Assembly: GCF_007197735.1 (NCBI RefSeq)
Contig: NZ_CP041637.1
Span: 3,505,001-3,569,000 of the forward strand
Direction of reading: 5' to 3'
Source of the DNA: Formosa sediminum
GTDB lineage: Bacteria > Bacteroidota > Bacteroidia > Flavobacteriales > Flavobacteriaceae
DNA length: 64,000 bases
Shown: positions 16,428 through 25,107 of the stretch, piece after piece
How positions within the stretch are numbered: the first letter of the stretch is position 1
Layout: each line of letters opens with the position of its first letter
Program-made: the position numbers and the translations under genes
Notes under the pieces: generated by a model
What the model saw: the letters and a program-made list of their open reading frames with translations, nothing else
Told to the model about the DNA's origin: nothing
The model's database searches: none

Positions 16428-18521
16428 TTAATTTAAATTAATTAAACCTAATGATAGATTAGATGCTTCATCAAAAAAACCTTCCCCAAAATCATTATTC
16501 ATAAAACCATCATTTCTAATATCTAATTTATAAACCTGCTCTTCTCCTTCAGGTATAAAATTTGGATCATATAAATAATAAACAGCAACATTACCTGAGA
16601 CAATACCTTTCTTACTAGCTATTAAGTATTGTATTTTTCTAATTAAATACTCTGAATGGGTTTCGATTAGAAAGTAGCAACCAAACTTAAGAAAGGCATC
16701 ACAAAATAATTCAGCCAATTTACTTTGAAGCGAAGGATGTAGGTTAGATTCTGGTTCTTCAAATAATAAAATGGAATCTTTTTCAGTGAAGGCAAGTGTA
16801 ATAATAGTTTGTATGATTTTATTAATACCTAGACCATTATCATTTAATTGAATCTCATTGCCCTGAAAGTCTTTAATAAAAATCGTAACACCTATAATAT
16901 CATATTGTACTTTAATGGGTTTAGTTATTAGCTCTTGGCCTATCTTAAAATTTTTAAGCCATTTGTTTATAAAGTGTAATGTTTCTTCTTTTAAGTCATT
17001 ATCTAAACTTTTTGTTCCAAATAATAAAAAAGGATTGTTAGAGTTTTTTTCTTCACTAAAAATAAAATTTCTAGTAAATAAACGGTCTTGCAAATTAAAA
17101 TTAATTTTGTTCATAAAGTTAGAAATCTCTGAATATGAATCTGTAAATACGTTTTCAAAAACTGTTTTTATAGATTCAAAATAAATTTCAAATAATGATT
17201 TCCCATCATATATACCACATTCTTTTAAGTCAGGATCTATAGTTGTCACTTCACTTACTTTTATTTTACCCTTAAATATATCAACTTCTAGCGGACTAAG
17301 GTGTCCAATTTCTTTTTTAATAATCGTTTCACACAATTCTTTAAACATTAAGGTTGCTAAAGGTGTTTTGTAAACTTTAGTAAATAACGATTTAACATTT
17401 TCAAACTCAGTATTAATTTTAAGATCAAAAATACTACGGGCAGTGACGAAATTAAAATCCTCAAAATTTTTGTAATTATTATTTAAAAACGTTAAAAATT
17501 TTATAACAAAATAATTCTCGAACTCTAATTGAGCTTTTACGAAATCAGCCTTTGTAAAAATATTTTCAGCTATTAGAACAGATTTAATTTCTTGAATTTC
17601 TAAATCTGTAATACTTGTATTTAAAATATCTGGATCTCCTAAAACTAAATTAGTAATAGGCAAGTTAAATAATAAATCTTCAGAATAATGATCAAAAAAT
17701 ACTTCTGTAAACTTTTTTTGGTTAATGTTAAAAGGTTCTCGCTGATTCGTGTTTTCGTTCCATATATTATAGAAAAAATCGGATGGATCTATTAAAGCAT
17801 CCTGCCACTCTGGAGGTGTATTTTCTATTTTCTTATCCATTATGTCATGTACCTTGTTTCTGTTAAATATGATTCCTTTGTTTTTTAATTCATTTACAAA
17901 TACTAACTCCTCTTTGGTTAGTGCCTCTTTTTTTTCCAGCTTAGTGTCTAGGATAAAGATTTTATTTTGTAACATTCCAGAATCCCTAATACTAATTAGG
18001 TAATTATGTATGGTAGAAAAATTTGATTTTTGCCCATTTCTATTTAAGGAAGCTATCAATTCATTACTTCTACTATAATCACCTTCTATATTTTTCTGCG
18101 CAACATATTCTTGTATTGGCTGATAATTAAAACTGAAAAGTAATTTCTTGTCGTGGAAAAATTTTGCGGATGTTATTTCAATATTATTTATTTTTTTTCC
18201 ATAAGTAAGTTCTATTCCTAATGGTATTCCGTACTCACTATCATATTCAAAACTAAAAGTCATGGCGTCCGACTTAGTACTTCTATTTAAATTAGATTCA
18301 AATTCACCAATCTTAGAAACAATTTCGTTTTCAAATTTTAAAGACTCTAGATTAGGTTTATTATTATCGCTTTTAAAATTACTATTCAACAGTTTAAACA
18401 TTTTATAAATAGTGCTTTTACCACTATTATTTGCTCCTGTAAGAACCGTTAATGGCTTTATTTCAAATTCATGTAATTCCTTAAAAACTCTTATATTCTT
18501 AAACCCGATTTTTCTAATCAT
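16428..18521 (-). CDS. SMC-like AAA ATPase with DUF3696-type C-terminus (left copy)
   Basis: 697 residues of the overcoming-lysogeny-defect-like ABC ATPase group. Walker A GANNSGKS is at 29-36; a long insert of about 500 residues carries helical segments; the signature-like LNDNGLGINKIIQTI precedes Walker B ILLFEEPE (584-591), then HPSLQSKLAELF and the switch LIETHSEYL (about 618-626). The last 30 residues include FGEGFFDEASNL, typical of DUF3696. There is no TOPRIM domain. Such ATPases are the sensor or motor of many two-gene phage-defence systems. It reads away from WYL-3 and is paired with the uncharacterised partner downstream. It is paralogous to the gene at 20371. Confidence 0.85.
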   Translation of the reverse strand: MIRKIGFKNIRVFKELHEFEIKPLTVLTGANNSGKSTIYKMFKLLNSNFKSDNNKPNLESLKFENEIVSKIGEFESNLNRSTKSDAMTFSFEYDSEYGIPLGIELTYGKKINNIEITSAKFFHDKKLLFSFNYQPIQEYVAQKNIEGDYSRSNELIASLNRNGQKSNFSTIHNYLISIRDSGMLQNKIFILDTKLEKKEALTKEELVFVNELKNKGIIFNRNKVHDIMDKKIENTPPEWQDALIDPSDFFYNIWNENTNQREPFNINQKKFTEVFFDHYSEDLLFNLPITNLVLGDPDILNTSITDLEIQEIKSVLIAENIFTKADFVKAQLEFENYFVIKFLTFLNNNYKNFEDFNFVTARSIFDLKINTEFENVKSLFTKVYKTPLATLMFKELCETIIKKEIGHLSPLEVDIFKGKIKVSEVTTIDPDLKECGIYDGKSLFEIYFESIKTVFENVFTDSYSEISNFMNKINFNLQDRLFTRNFIFSEEKNSNNPFLLFGTKSLDNDLKEETLHFINKWLKNFKIGQELITKPIKVQYDIIGVTIFIKDFQGNEIQLNDNGLGINKIIQTIITLAFTEKDSILLFEEPESNLHPSLQSKLAELFCDAFLKFGCYFLIETHSEYLIRKIQYLIASKKGIVSGNVAVYYLYDPNFIPEGEEQVYKLDIRNDGFMNNDFGEGFFDEASNLSLGLINLN

Positions 18522-18628
18522 AACTTTAATTAATTATTTAAATTTAAATGTATTGATTTATTAAAAAAATGAAGTGGTATTTTCTTTAAAAAAATCATTT
18601 TTTCTATGCCTAGATTTATTTCTAAATA

Positions 18629-19078
18629 CTAATAACCTTTTAATTGTTTAGTAAATAATTTGCTTTGATCTTGATTTAATGCCTTATTAACAGCTTGTTC
18701 TATAATAGAAAGTGTTCTCCCCATATCTAATTTATAGCCTTCTACTTGTGAAGCTTTCTTTAAAGTGTCTAAAAGCAATTTTTTCAAATGAACTCTCAAG
18801 GCATTCTTGCTATAAATCTCGCATCGAAATGTTTGTTCTGCAATTAATGTTCTATTCTTCAGGTCATAGATTTTAATACCATTTAAAAAACTATGTGTAT
18901 GCCCTATTCCTATATCTTCTTTTATTATAATACCCTCAACTAAACGTAAACTATTAAAATATGTGTTACCAGCTTTAGATGTATAGCCCTCGGTGACTAC
19001 TGAATTTAATGACCTAGAATAATTTATATTAGTTGTTGTTAATCCAAATTTTTCTAAAAAAGTTGTTTCGTTATTCAT
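18629..19078 (-). CDS. uncharacterised 149-residue protein
   Basis: Soluble protein, no family recognised. The N-terminal half is rich in beta-type sequence (YFNSLRLVEGIIIKEDIG), including a GIGHTHSFLNG segment with two His; the C-terminal half is helical and Lys-rich. It is the first gene leftward from the divergent intergenic region shared with WYL-3, and lies 107 bp ahead of the left ATPase gene on the same strand, so it probably belongs to that operon. A 25-bp dyad sits 45 bp upstream of its start codon. Confidence 0.7.
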   Translation of the reverse strand: MNNETTFLEKFGLTTTNINYSRSLNSVVTEGYTSKAGNTYFNSLRLVEGIIIKEDIGIGHTHSFLNGIKIYDLKNRTLIAEQTFRCEIYSKNALRVHLKKLLLDTLKKASQVEGYKLDMGRTLSIIEQAVNKALNQDQSKLFTKQLKGY

Positions 19079-19122
19079 TGCTTATAATAGTTGTTGTTTC
19101 GAACAATGCAAACTTCTATTTG

Positions 19123-19147
19123 ATGTATGCATTCTTAGTGCACAAAT
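19123..19147. promoter_or_regulatory. 25-bp dyad, WYL-3 operator candidate, site 1
   Basis: Outer arms ATGTATGCA (19123-19131) and TGCACAAAT (19139-19147), imperfectly complementary (7 of 9), 7-bp centre. It lies between the divergent 149-residue gene and WYL-3. It matches the 25-bp dyad at 23150-23174 at 17 of 25 positions, with agreement concentrated in the arms. Confidence 0.5.
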
Positions 19148-19304
19148 AAATTATATTTACATATTACAAATTTTATTCATGTTATACTTGCCTTTACACT
19201 ATAGTATATCAGTAGCCTAACAACTATTATTAGATTCAGGAAAAGATAATGTTTTAATTAATGTTTAGAATTACATATATTTCTAAAAGAATTAGATACA
19301 AACC

Positions 19305-20321
19305 ATGCCTAACACAAAACACGCCATTATAAGATACCAAGCATTAGATAAATGCTTTCGAAATTCCGCTAAAAGATTTTTTATAAACGATCTAGTCGAA
19401 GCTTGTCAAGTTGCAGTGGAAAATTTTACAGGAAAAGCTGAAGGTGTACAAAAACGGCAAGTATATGATGATATCGCCTTCATGGTTAGTGAAAACGGTT
19501 ATAATGCCCCTATAGAAAAGGATAAGGTTGGTAGAAAAGTATATTATTACTATTCAGACATAAATTTTTCTATTAATAACCAACCACTTACAGAATCAGA
19601 AGCATTAGAACTTAAGGAAACATTAGTAGCCTTAAATAGATTTAAAGGATTACCACAATTTGAATGGATTGAGAATATGACTACCAGATTAGAGGCTTCA
19701 TTTCAATTCGGAGAACAGGCGAATGAAATTATAGAATTTGATCAAAATGAATTTTTAAAAGGTAAGGAATTTATGAATTCCTTATATCATGCAATTATTA
19801 ATAAAACAGTTTTAAACGTTTCGTATAAAAGTTTTAAGCTATTAGGAAATTCTCTTATTGAGTTTCATCCCTATTACTTAAAGCAATATAACAATCGTTG
19901 GTTTATTTTTGGTAATAACCCCAAATTCGATAACATTACAAACTTAGCTTTAGATAGGATTATTAAAATTGATATAACAAACAAACAATATTTGGAAACC
20001 CATATTGATTTTAAAGAATATTTTGAAGATATTATCGGTGTTACATATTTTGAAAATAAGAGGTCTGAGAAAATTGTACTGCAGGTTGAAAAAACGTTGT
20101 GGCCATATATTAAAACCAAACCTTTACATGGTTCTCAAAAAGTAAATGAAATACAACACGATTATGTGTTAATATCCTTAGAGTTAATTCCAAATTACGA
20201 GTTAGAAAGTATGTTGCTTCAATTTGGAGAAAGATTAACTATTATTAAGCCCGATTCATTACGATTATCCATAGTACAAAGGGTGATGAAAATGAATGAA
20301 AATTATAAATGTGCAGATTAA
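19305..20321 (+). CDS. WYL-domain transcriptional regulator 3
   Basis: 338 residues, paralogue of WYL-1 with the same layout: N-terminal winged-helix region (1-100, with KRQVYDDIAFM), WYL core around EFHPYYLKQYNNRWFIFGNN (about 186-205) and LALDRI, and a WCX-like C-terminus ending in LQFGERLTIIKPDSLR. It is the first gene of a rightward run with ATPase, partner and helicase, starting 49 bp before the ATPase start codon. Dyads at 19123 and 23150 are its likely sites. WYL regulators in this position (for example BrxR and CapW) usually keep defence operons off until infection. Confidence 0.85.
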   Translation: MPNTKHAIIRYQALDKCFRNSAKRFFINDLVEACQVAVENFTGKAEGVQKRQVYDDIAFMVSENGYNAPIEKDKVGRKVYYYYSDINFSINNQPLTESEALELKETLVALNRFKGLPQFEWIENMTTRLEASFQFGEQANEIIEFDQNEFLKGKEFMNSLYHAIINKTVLNVSYKSFKLLGNSLIEFHPYYLKQYNNRWFIFGNNPKFDNITNLALDRIIKIDITNKQYLETHIDFKEYFEDIIGVTYFENKRSEKIVLQVEKTLWPYIKTKPLHGSQKVNEIQHDYVLISLELIPNYELESMLLQFGERLTIIKPDSLRLSIVQRVMKMNENYKCAD

Positions 20322-20370
20322 TTGCATTCATTTATTGAATATTTGTAATAGAAAAAAACAAAATGAAATC

Positions 20371-22173
20371 ATGAAAATAAATATTAGTAATTTCAGAGGC
20401 TATAAAGAGAATATCGAATTTGATTTACGTCCAATTAGTTTACTTATCGGCGCTAATAATAGTGGAAAAAGTTCATTTACCAAACTGTTACGGCTATTTA
20501 AAAACGGGATTGAAAGACTGAATTTTTCTGAAGGAAATCATAATTTATCTAGTTATGAGAGTGTACTAAATAAGAATGTGGATAGTAAACAAATGAAGGT
20601 TAAGGTCTCGGGAGCAATATCGTTTTTAAACGAGGAAACTACCCAGGTATTAGTATATACTAATGAGCCTTTTAATAAAGGCTATGAGGAAGAAAGCTAT
20701 CCGGAGGCGTATTTAGAATCGTATAAAACGTATTATAAAAACGAAGTGCTGGTTCAAAAGATTAAAACTACAATTGTAGAGACGCAGCTGAATAATAATG
20801 AAGAATTTGAAGTTGAAAGTGATTCATTTTTGTACAGTGTTAATTTAGAATTGTTAATTCAAATCTTATATAACCAAGATATTTCTATTCCTAAAAAAGT
20901 TACTCTATTTGACTTTAATTTAAAATCTAATGTATTTATAAATGCAACTAGTTTAAGTCAATTAAGTCACGAAAATTATACAATTGAACCATTCGATAAA
21001 AAGCATTCTACTAAACAACTTGAAGAATTAGATAAAATAAGGTTGTATGGTGATGTTCCAGAACTAAATCTTAAAAATAATGATTCCTTTCTACTGTTTT
21101 TATTAGCCTTGAAAAATGAGTTGAATTTTATTGAAAAGGACTATTTACTATACGATGTCTTTTCTAATGGAAAAAATATTACTCAACATACCTCAGATGT
21201 CATAAAAGAAGTTCAATTTAAAAACCGCTATGTTACTAACCTATCTGAACTGAAAATTCTTACAGAAAATATAAAAAAAGAGCTTGAGGAAGTACTTAGT
21301 CCTATTTATGGTTTAATAGTAATAAAAGAAAATGCTCTTGGCAATATTATTTTTAACCTAAAATTACCTGCGCAATTCCAATTTAGTAATGCAATAACTA
21401 CATTTTTTGGATCTCTCATTAATTATGAAGACCAACTTAATGCCTTGTTTAAAAAAGTTGAATATTTATCACCAGTAAATAAAAAGCACAACAGAATTTC
21501 TTTTTCTGAAAACTCTTTTGAGTTAGACCAATTATTGTATAAGTTTTTAAAAGGAAAAAATAACAATAGTAATAAACTAAATTTAAATGACTTAAGAGAA
21601 GATTTTATTCGGAAGTCTTTAAATATATTTGGAATTAAAGGGGAGTTTCAAACAGAATTACTGCATAATAAATATATTATTCCAAAAATTGTAGAAGGTA
21701 ATAAAAATTTGTATTTAGATGAATTAGGGCTTGGTATTTCACAAATTTTAACTATAGTTTTATTTCTATTCGCATTTGAAGACGATTCTTATAAAGACCG
21801 TATTTTAATTATTGAAGAACCAGAGACCAATTTACATCCTAATTTCCAATCTAAATTAGCCGATGTATTAGCAATGTATTTAAGATATATTCCCACGAAT
21901 AATGGTTCTATTATTATAGAAACCCATAGTGAGTATCTTGTAAGAAAATTACAATTTCTGGTAGCCTCAAAAGATGTAGAAATGACTACTGAAGATGTTA
22001 TGATTCATTATGTGAATTCAGATGATAATGTAAGTGTAATTGAGCCTAAAGTAAAACAAATTGAAATTAATGAAAACGGTGGACTAACAGATACTTTTGG
22101 ACCAGGCTTTTACGATGAGGCTACTAATTTACAGTTCCAACTGATTCAACTTAATAATGCACAAAGTAATTAA
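20371..22173 (+). CDS. SMC-like AAA ATPase with DUF3696-type C-terminus (right copy)
   Basis: 600 residues, paralogue of the left ATPase. Walker A GANNSGKS at 27-34, signature-like DELGLGISQILTIV, Walker B ILIIEEPE (478-485), HPNFQSKLADVL, switch IIETHSEYLVRKLQ (about 515-528) and terminal FGPGFYDEATNL. The ATG at 20371 gives the family N-terminus MKINISNFRGYKENIEF; an earlier in-frame ATG at 20296 would overlap WYL-3 and add 25 residues. It is followed after 3 bp by its partner gene. Together with the left copy it shows the ATPase-partner pair is a unit that was duplicated and diverged. Confidence 0.85.
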   Translation: MKINISNFRGYKENIEFDLRPISLLIGANNSGKSSFTKLLRLFKNGIERLNFSEGNHNLSSYESVLNKNVDSKQMKVKVSGAISFLNEETTQVLVYTNEPFNKGYEEESYPEAYLESYKTYYKNEVLVQKIKTTIVETQLNNNEEFEVESDSFLYSVNLELLIQILYNQDISIPKKVTLFDFNLKSNVFINATSLSQLSHENYTIEPFDKKHSTKQLEELDKIRLYGDVPELNLKNNDSFLLFLLALKNELNFIEKDYLLYDVFSNGKNITQHTSDVIKEVQFKNRYVTNLSELKILTENIKKELEEVLSPIYGLIVIKENALGNIIFNLKLPAQFQFSNAITTFFGSLINYEDQLNALFKKVEYLSPVNKKHNRISFSENSFELDQLLYKFLKGKNNNSNKLNLNDLREDFIRKSLNIFGIKGEFQTELLHNKYIIPKIVEGNKNLYLDELGLGISQILTIVLFLFAFEDDSYKDRILIIEEPETNLHPNFQSKLADVLAMYLRYIPTNNGSIIIETHSEYLVRKLQFLVASKDVEMTTEDVMIHYVNSDDNVSVIEPKVKQIEINENGGLTDTFGPGFYDEATNLQFQLIQLNNAQSN

Positions 22174-22176
22174 GTT

Positions 22177-23142
22177 ATGGACCTTTATATTGAAAAAGCT
22201 TTTTTAGACGATTTCTATCTAACTGTAGATTTAAAACAACTAAATCAGGCTCAAAATTGCGTGATGAACTTCTTTAAAGAGTATGGTAACATAAATGCCT
22301 TTTTAGATATTAAAGTTAATAGTCTTCAAGAATTAGAAAATCTGAAATCTGAAAATTATGTATTTAATTATTTAATCAATGACAAAGCTTATAAATACGT
22401 ATCAAGCGTAAAAGACGCTTTCTTTATTCAGGATAGTACCAACCAGACGGTGATTTTTACTCAAAATTCCGAACCCTGGTTTTCTGATGCAGAAGCTAAA
22501 GGGGCTTTATGTTTTTCTATCGAGAATTATGAGAGTAAAATATCAAAATTAATTCAAAGCATTGAAAGTATAAATTTTGATTTTGATGAATTGCCAAGTT
22601 GGAAATGTTTAGAAGAATTAAAAGCATTTCCCAATAACAGTATGATTATTTGTGATAATTATTTGTATGAAAAAGGAGGAAGAAAAATTAAAAATAACTT
22701 AATTCCAATTTTAGAATCTGTAATGTTACCTAATTCATTGTATCCATTCACATTAAAGATTTTCACAAAAGAAGTGCTCAAAAAAATATACGATAAACAA
22801 AAAACGATTAAACAATTAAAGAAACATAATAGTTTTATTCAAAGCAAATTGACTTATTTAGGACGAAAAATAGTAATTCAAACATCCAGCACAGCATTTA
22901 AAGATTATGATTTACACGCACGCGAACTAGTATCTAATTTCTATATGGTAACTTCAGGTAGAGGATTTAATGTGTTTCCTCGTGAAAATACGGGTGTATC
23001 TAATGAAATTATTATAGCCAATTCAATCTTTAATAAGTTGGGATATAACAGGATTTACAAACGACTTAAGTTGTATAATGAGTACCAATTAAAACTAAAG
23101 AAAATAGAGTCTATTAATTTTATTTATCATCCAGAAAAATAA
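22177..23142 (+). CDS. uncharacterised partner of the right DUF3696-type ATPase
   Basis: 321 residues, homologous to the protein at 15402. Shared points: N-terminal YIEKAFLDDFYL (left copy YIDDLYL), MIICDNYLY with D160, NNLIPILESVMLP, then IVIQTSS, H247-x-R249, SNF (253-255), SG (260-261) and FNVF. These equivalent positions in two diverged copies mark the probable functional residues. No signal peptide, membrane segment or known enzyme motif. Three bases separate it from the ATPase stop, so translation is likely coupled. An effector or nucleic-acid-processing role is inferred from analogy with other two-gene ATPase systems. Confidence 0.8.
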   Translation: MDLYIEKAFLDDFYLTVDLKQLNQAQNCVMNFFKEYGNINAFLDIKVNSLQELENLKSENYVFNYLINDKAYKYVSSVKDAFFIQDSTNQTVIFTQNSEPWFSDAEAKGALCFSIENYESKISKLIQSIESINFDFDELPSWKCLEELKAFPNNSMIICDNYLYEKGGRKIKNNLIPILESVMLPNSLYPFTLKIFTKEVLKKIYDKQKTIKQLKKHNSFIQSKLTYLGRKIVIQTSSTAFKDYDLHARELVSNFYMVTSGRGFNVFPRENTGVSNEIIIANSIFNKLGYNRIYKRLKLYNEYQLKLKKIESINFIYHPEK

Positions 23143-23149
23143 TTTTTTT

Positions 23150-23174
23150 ATGTGTGTTCTTTAAATGCACACAT
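23150..23174. promoter_or_regulatory. 25-bp dyad, WYL-3 operator candidate, site 2
   Basis: ATGTGTG (23150-23156) and CACACAT (23168-23174) are perfect inverted arms with an 11-bp centre. It lies in the 72-bp gap before the helicase gene and has the same 25-bp length as the dyad at 19123. Confidence 0.5.
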
Positions 23175-23181
23175 CTAAGTG

Positions 23182-23202
23182 TTATTTGTCGTGTTCAAAT
23201 AA
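23182..23202. promoter_or_regulatory. second inverted repeat before the helicase gene
   Basis: TTATTTG and CAAATAA, perfect 7-bp arms with a 7-bp centre, ending 12 bp before the helicase ATG. It may be a regulator half of the adjacent dyad region or an RNA hairpin over the ribosome-binding zone. Confidence 0.35.
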
Positions 23203-23214
23203 AAACACAGTTTA

Positions 23215-24564
23215 ATGTCAGGAGGTATAACTATTTTAGATTATTTACATTTCGATTGTCCAACAACAGAGCAAAAACAAGTGTTACTAGAAATGTCTGA
23301 CTTTATTAAGGAATCGAGTAGAATGGATTTCTTTATACTTTGTGGTGCGGCTGGTACAGGTAAAACATCTATTACAACAGCCCTTATTGGCTATTTAAAC
23401 ACAAAAGATATAGTTTATAATATCGCAGCTCCCACTGGTCGTGCGGCAAGGATTTTAGGCAGAAAATCTAACACTATTAATAGTACTATTCATTCTTTAA
23501 TTTATAGCGTGAAGTCTAACCCTAAAAATGGAGAAGTTGTTTTTCAATTAAAGCATAATGAAGAGAAAGAGTTTTCTGTATTTATTATAGACGAGGCGTC
23601 TATGATATCATCCAAAAAAGATGCCATTGAAGGAAACATCTTTAAAAGTAAAAATGCACTTCTTGCGGATTTAATTCGTTTTGTAAAAAATGGAAACCCT
23701 AATAATAAAATAATCTTTTTAGGTGATAAAAATCAATTACCTCCTGTAAATGAAAAACAGTCTTTAGCTCTATCTAAACCATACTTGTGTGATACATTTA
23801 ATTTAGAAGGAATTTCAAAACTGTTAACTACAGTAAAGAGGCAAGAAGATGGAAGTTATATCTTAAAAAACGCAAACCTAATAAAGAAAGGAATTGAATC
23901 TAATATGCAAAAAGTTCCTCTAATTGGAGTAAGAAAACAATCTATAAATGAAGCTTCTAAAACGTATTTGAACGATTATAAGTCCAAAGGTCAAGATGCG
24001 GTCATTTCCATAGGGGCGACACATAAAATGAACATGATGTTTAATTCAGTTATAAGGTCTAAGATTTATGGTCGATATCCTAAATCTTTAATGGTAGACG
24101 ATTTATTATTGATTTCTCAAACTTGGAGACGAAATGATATTCAACTTTATAGTGGTGACCATGTTGTAGTTAAAGAAGTTAATTTAAACGAAATTGAAAC
24201 AGTTGCTGGTTTATCTTTTGTAAAAGTTAAATTATTAGGTAAAAATTTAGAGGGTAAAGAAGAAGAAATAGTAGATTATTTATTATTAGAAAGTATTCAA
24301 AATCCTCAAGGATTAAGTGCTAAACATGAAAATGCTTTAAGACACGAGCGCTTTAAGAAAAATAAAGTGTATAGAGAAAGTGGTAAGCCTTGGGATGACA
24401 GGTATGTTGGTGCTATTAGGGCGACTTATGGGCATTCTATTACATGTAATAAGGCACAAGGTGGTGAATGGGATAGGGTGTTTATAAATTCATATTTTAT
24501 GCCCTCATTAAAATTTCAGTATACGGCAATAACAAGAGCTAAACAAGATGTTTTATTTTATTAA
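23215..24564 (+). CDS. RecD-like superfamily 1 DNA helicase
   Basis: 449 residues. Motif I GAAGTGKT at 44-51, motif Ia APTGRAAR, motif II VFIIDEAS, motif III FLGDKNQLPPV, and C-terminal UvrD_C_2 motifs GHSITCNKAQGGEWDRV and QYTAITRAK. This is the compact RecD2/TraA-like arrangement without a relaxase or exonuclease domain. It is the last gene of the WYL-3 run and has its own dyad upstream. Its placement suggests it works with the ATPase-partner pair, as GajB helicase works with the OLD-type GajA ATPase in Gabija, although the families differ here. Confidence 0.85.
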   Translation: MSGGITILDYLHFDCPTTEQKQVLLEMSDFIKESSRMDFFILCGAAGTGKTSITTALIGYLNTKDIVYNIAAPTGRAARILGRKSNTINSTIHSLIYSVKSNPKNGEVVFQLKHNEEKEFSVFIIDEASMISSKKDAIEGNIFKSKNALLADLIRFVKNGNPNNKIIFLGDKNQLPPVNEKQSLALSKPYLCDTFNLEGISKLLTTVKRQEDGSYILKNANLIKKGIESNMQKVPLIGVRKQSINEASKTYLNDYKSKGQDAVISIGATHKMNMMFNSVIRSKIYGRYPKSLMVDDLLLISQTWRRNDIQLYSGDHVVVKEVNLNEIETVAGLSFVKVKLLGKNLEGKEEEIVDYLLLESIQNPQGLSAKHENALRHERFKKNKVYRESGKPWDDRYVGAIRATYGHSITCNKAQGGEWDRVFINSYFMPSLKFQYTAITRAKQDVLFY

Positions 24565-24851
24565 GAAACTATCTTTAAAAAGTAGTGAGAGACATAGTAA
24601 TTATAAGAAACATAGCAAAACTACTTCATTATTTACCATATTGTTAGTTCAAAACTTCCTTTTTTATTTGAACTTCATTATCATACTAATGGTTAAAGTA
24701 ACTGTAGAATTTTATTCAATTACACAGGTTACCAAATGCCCTACTAATTCATAAATTCTACCACCAAAAAACACCAATAACCACGGAATAAAATTAAGCC
24801 TTAAATAGTACCATTTCAACCCCTTATTCTGTACTTATTCTGTACTACATG
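24565..24851. repeat. island-end spacer with a tandem 11-bp repeat
   Basis: No gene is supported here; a short frame at 24548-24754 has no protein character. TTATTCTGTAC occurs twice in direct tandem (24824-24834, 24835-24845), just inside the tRNA terminator. Repeats beside a tRNA 3' end can be integrase arm sites or junction scars; which applies is unknown. Confidence 0.4.
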
Positions 24852-24886
24852 AAATAAAAAAAGGCTTCACATTTCTGTGAAGCCTT
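24852..24886 (-). terminator. terminator of the tRNA-Met gene
   Basis: Perfect 10-bp stem AAGGCTTCAC / GTGAAGCCTT (24861-24870, 24877-24886), 6-nt loop. On the minus strand it is followed by TTTTTTATTT. It lies 11 bp beyond the tRNA 3' end. Confidence 0.85.
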
Positions 24887-24897
24887 GTAAACTCTAG

Positions 24898-24971
24898 TAG
24901 CGAGAACGAGATTTGAACTCGTGACCTCTGGGTTATGAATCCAACGCTCTAACCAACTGAGCTACCTCGCC
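24898..24971 (-). tRNA. tRNA-Met (anticodon CAT)
   Basis: 74-nt cloverleaf on the minus strand. The acceptor stem pairs GGCGAGG with TCTCGCT with G-U pairs at both ends, the D arm is AGCTCAGTTGGTTAGAGC, the anticodon loop is TTCATAA, the T arm ACGAG-TTCAAAT-CTCGT, the discriminator base A, and no CCA is encoded. Elongator Met is the simplest reading; a CAT anticodon could also be tRNA-Ile2 after lysidine modification. Its 3' end faces the island, so it is the probable integration site. Confidence 0.93.
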
Positions 24972-25107
24972 ATATTTTGAGGGTGCAAATATAACAACAT
25001 TTTTAATGTGTACAAACATTTTTTAATAAAAGTTATTTTTTATTTAAATTATAAAGAAAGTATATAATTAATGTATATATTGAGCCCAATAATTTTTGAA
25101 TTAACAC

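Noticed and set aside
15402-24564. Identification of the cassette as Gabija
   Set aside because: The ATPases lack a TOPRIM domain and end in a DUF3696-type tail, the helicase is RecD-like rather than GajB/UvrD-like, and a third conserved protein is present.
24548-24754. A 68-codon frame overlapping the end of the helicase gene
   Set aside because: It overlaps the helicase in another frame and continues into sequence without protein character.
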